Source of the DNA: Betaproteobacteria bacterium | Lineage (GTDB): Bacteria; Pseudomonadota; Gammaproteobacteria; Burkholderiales; Burkholderiaceae | DNA: 5,414 nt | Direction of reading: 5' to 3' | NCBI GenBank assembly: GCA_018969885.1 | Contig: JAGWXN010000229.1 | Location: 1-5,414, forward strand | In this document: one piece after another, positions 3,733-5,414 of the stretch | Layout of the letters: every line of letters starts with the position of its first letter | Numbering within the stretch: position 1 is the stretch's first letter | Made by a program: the position numbers and the translations under genes | The notes under the pieces: model-generated | What the model saw: only the letters and a program-made list of their open reading frames with translations | Told to the model about the DNA's origin: nothing | The model's database searches: none

Positions 3733-5414
3733 ATGGATCGCGTTTGCCAGCCGGCACATCGTCTCGCGCGGTGTCGGCTGATGGGTGTCGCCGTGGCCGC
3801 GCTGCTCGGCTTTGCGGGCTTGTCTGAGGCGGTTCTCGCGCAGCCTGCGCAAGACCTGCGGTTGGGAGAAGGCGTGCTGTTTGCCGAGCCGCCGTCCGGC
3901 TTTGGCAGCATCCGGCCCAAGCCCGCCACCTACCGCAGCGGCGCCATGCTGGCGCGTGCGGTCCCTACCAACCAGTGGTATTCGTCGGTCATGTATGAGC
4001 GCTGGTCCGACGTGCTGCATGCGCATCCGTTGTCGTTTCGCGCGTCGCAGGCAGGGCTGGAGGTCAGCCTCCCGGTTCGCAAACGGGTCCCCGTTGAGGG
4101 TAAGCAGCCCGAGATTCAGTACCCACACGAGCCTGCGCTCACCATTGGTGCAAGCGCTTTCACGCCTGAGGACGCGCGCCTCCATGACGCGGGTGACTGG
4201 CACATCCAGATCCGGATGGCGGCAGGTGCGCAGCATCTCGATGCCACCCTCCTGCACGGCGGCGTGTATGCCTATTTCTCACTCTCTGATGGGGCGGCAC
4301 GCATCCGGTTGGCGGCTGATGCGCGGTTGTTGTCCTCGGGGCACGCCCAGTCGGCAACGTCCGCGTTGGTGATCCGATTCGAGCAGCGCGGAAGGCAGTG
4401 GGCGGTGTTTGCGCCGGCGGGTTCGACGGTTGCGGGGATCGCCGGGCAGGACCTCACGGTGCAGTTGCCCGATGACAGACGCGTACTGTCGGTGGCTGCC
4501 TTGCCCGACGCTGATCCTGCCACGCTCGAGCGGTTCACCCGGCATGCGTTCGCCTTCGTCGAGTCTACCCAGGTCAGCTGGCAGTTCGATGAAGCCTCGG
4601 GAAAGCTCCTGACCCGCTACGCGCTCAAGACTCGTGCGGTGAGCGGCTCGGAGACGGTCCCGTTGATTTCGCTCTACCCGCACCAGACCCGTCACCTCTC
4701 AGGGGGGCGAATCGACGCGCCGGGATTCGATGCCATTCGTGGGCCGATGCCCCTGCTCGCCACCTCCTCCTTCAGCACCGAGATGCAATGGCGGGGCATT
4801 CTTCCCGCCTGGCCTGTGCTGGGTGGTACCGAAGAGCGGGATCGGATTCGCAGTCTGCTGAGCGGCGATGTTCGGCGCGCGCCCACGATGTTCGGCCGCA
4901 TGGGGCAGGGCACCTACTGGACCGGTAAAACCCTGGCCGCGCTCGCTCATCTGATGGCGATTGCCACCGAGGCCGGTGAGGATGATGCGGCACGTACGCT
5001 CGAGACGCTGGTTCGACGCCGCTTTTCGCAGTGGTTCACCGGGGCGGGCCCGCGTTTCGTACTCGATCGAGGCACAGGTTCGGTGTTGGGCTACCCCGAA
5101 GAATTTGGCAGCGTAGCGGCCATGAATGACCACCACTTTCATTACGGCTACTGGCTCATGGCTGCGGTGCAGCTTGCGCGGCGCGATGCAGCCTGGGCAT
5201 TGCCGGCTGCTTCGGGCGGTATGGTCGGTCGGTTGATTGCTGACATTGCCACGGCGGAGCGTGGTCGCGCCGATTTCCCGTTTCTGCGAAATTTTGATCC
5301 GTATGCCGGGCATTCCTGGGCTGGCGGGGACGGCATTTACTTCGGGCACGGCAACAACCAGGAGTCGTCGTCGGAGGCGGTCAACGCCTGGGCGGCGCTC
5401 GTGCTCTGGGGCGA
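3733..5414 (+). CDS. Family GH81 endo-beta-1,3-glucanase, exported, 3' end outside window
   Basis: Inverting endo-hydrolase of beta-1,3-glucans such as laminarin, curdlan, paramylon or fungal wall glucan. The frame is open for 560 codons to the window edge. A signal peptide is visible: an arginine-rich start, hydrophobic core MGVAVAALLGFAGL (17-30), and a likely cut after VLA (A36). There is no lipobox. Conserved GH81 parts in order: PTNQWYSSVMY (78-88) at the start of the N-terminal beta-sandwich; TYWTGKTLA opening a barrel helix; GYPEEFGSVAAMNDHHFHYGYW with the likely catalytic acid D466; FDPYAGHSWAGG (521-532); and GNNQESSSEAVNAW with E544 and E548, one of them the likely base. Known: characterised GH81 enzymes have the acid Asp in the DHHFHYG motif and catalytic Glu in the NQESSSEA motif. 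All these residues are present, so the enzyme looks active. Missing is the rest of the alpha/alpha barrel and any added carbohydrate-binding domain. It forms an operon with the preceding barrel gene. The family call is firm; the true substrate and final location (periplasm or outside the cell) are not settled. Confidence 0.93.
   Translation, partial: MDRVCQPAHRLARCRLMGVAVAALLGFAGLSEAVLAQPAQDLRLGEGVLFAEPPSGFGSIRPKPATYRSGAMLARAVPTNQWYSSVMYERWSDVLHAHPLSFRASQAGLEVSLPVRKRVPVEGKQPEIQYPHEPALTIGASAFTPEDARLHDAGDWHIQIRMAAGAQHLDATLLHGGVYAYFSLSDGAARIRLAADARLLSSGHAQSATSALVIRFEQRGRQWAVFAPAGSTVAGIAGQDLTVQLPDDRRVLSVAALPDADPATLERFTRHAFAFVESTQVSWQFDEASGKLLTRYALKTRAVSGSETVPLISLYPHQTRHLSGGRIDAPGFDAIRGPMPLLATSSFSTEMQWRGILPAWPVLGGTEERDRIRSLLSGDVRRAPTMFGRMGQGTYWTGKTLAALAHLMAIATEAGEDDAARTLETLVRRRFSQWFTGAGPRFVLDRGTGSVLGYPEEFGSVAAMNDHHFHYGYWLMAAVQLARRDAAWALPAASGGMVGRLIADIATAERGRADFPFLRNFDPYAGHSWAGGDGIYFGHGNNQESSSEAVNAWAALVLWG

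Noticed and set aside
3553..4257. 234-codon open frame on the - strand across the barrel-GH81 junction
   Set aside because: It is antisense to two well-supported genes, including conserved GH81 sequence, and its product is arginine-rich and unrecognisable.
3785..4372. 195-codon + strand frame overlapping the GH81 start
   Set aside because: It is the +2 frame of GH81: arginine/serine/proline-rich, with no domain. The GH81 frame carries the signal peptide and family motifs.
4699..5349. 216-codon open frame on the - strand inside the GH81 gene
   Set aside because: It is a shadow of the strongly conserved catalytic region of GH81 and has no recognisable protein features.

Overview
The window is high-GC, densely coded DNA from a Gram-negative bacterium. 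A signal-peptide-bearing outer-membrane barrel ending in phenylalanine, and a PhoU whose C-terminus reads YVVKGTDVRH, suggest a betaproteobacterium, perhaps Rhodocyclales or Burkholderiales. That placement is inference. All four real genes are on the + strand. I saw no RNA gene, mobile element or CRISPR array.

Layout. (1) 43-1176: a complete luciferase-like flavin-dependent monooxygenase of the limonene-monooxygenase-like type. (2) 1290-1994: phoU, the two-domain phosphate-signalling regulator, with a GTG start and no pst or pho genes beside it. It ends in a 9-bp hairpin that overlaps its stop codon. (3) 1995-2292: an intergenic control region of about 300 bp with two hairpins, a TTGACA box, a perfect 20-bp palindrome of LacI-family operator type, and a 12-bp motif repeated three times head to tail across the palindrome. 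(4) 2293-3723: an exported, porin-like outer-membrane beta-barrel that I cannot place in a named family. (5) 3733-5414: the first 560 codons of an exported family GH81 endo-beta-1,3-glucanase, cut off by the window edge just after its catalytic motifs.

The last two genes look like one operon: 9 nt separate them, and the second gene's ribosome binding site overlaps the first gene's stop codon. The likely reading is a small sugar-controlled beta-1,3-glucan (laminarin, curdlan, paramylon or fungal wall) use module. The GH81 enzyme would cut the glucan, the barrel would pass or bind the oligosaccharides, and a LacI-type repressor not in the window would act at the palindrome. The monooxygenase and phoU show no evident link to this module. 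The most unusual parts are the unassigned barrel paired with GH81 and the layered operator in front of them.
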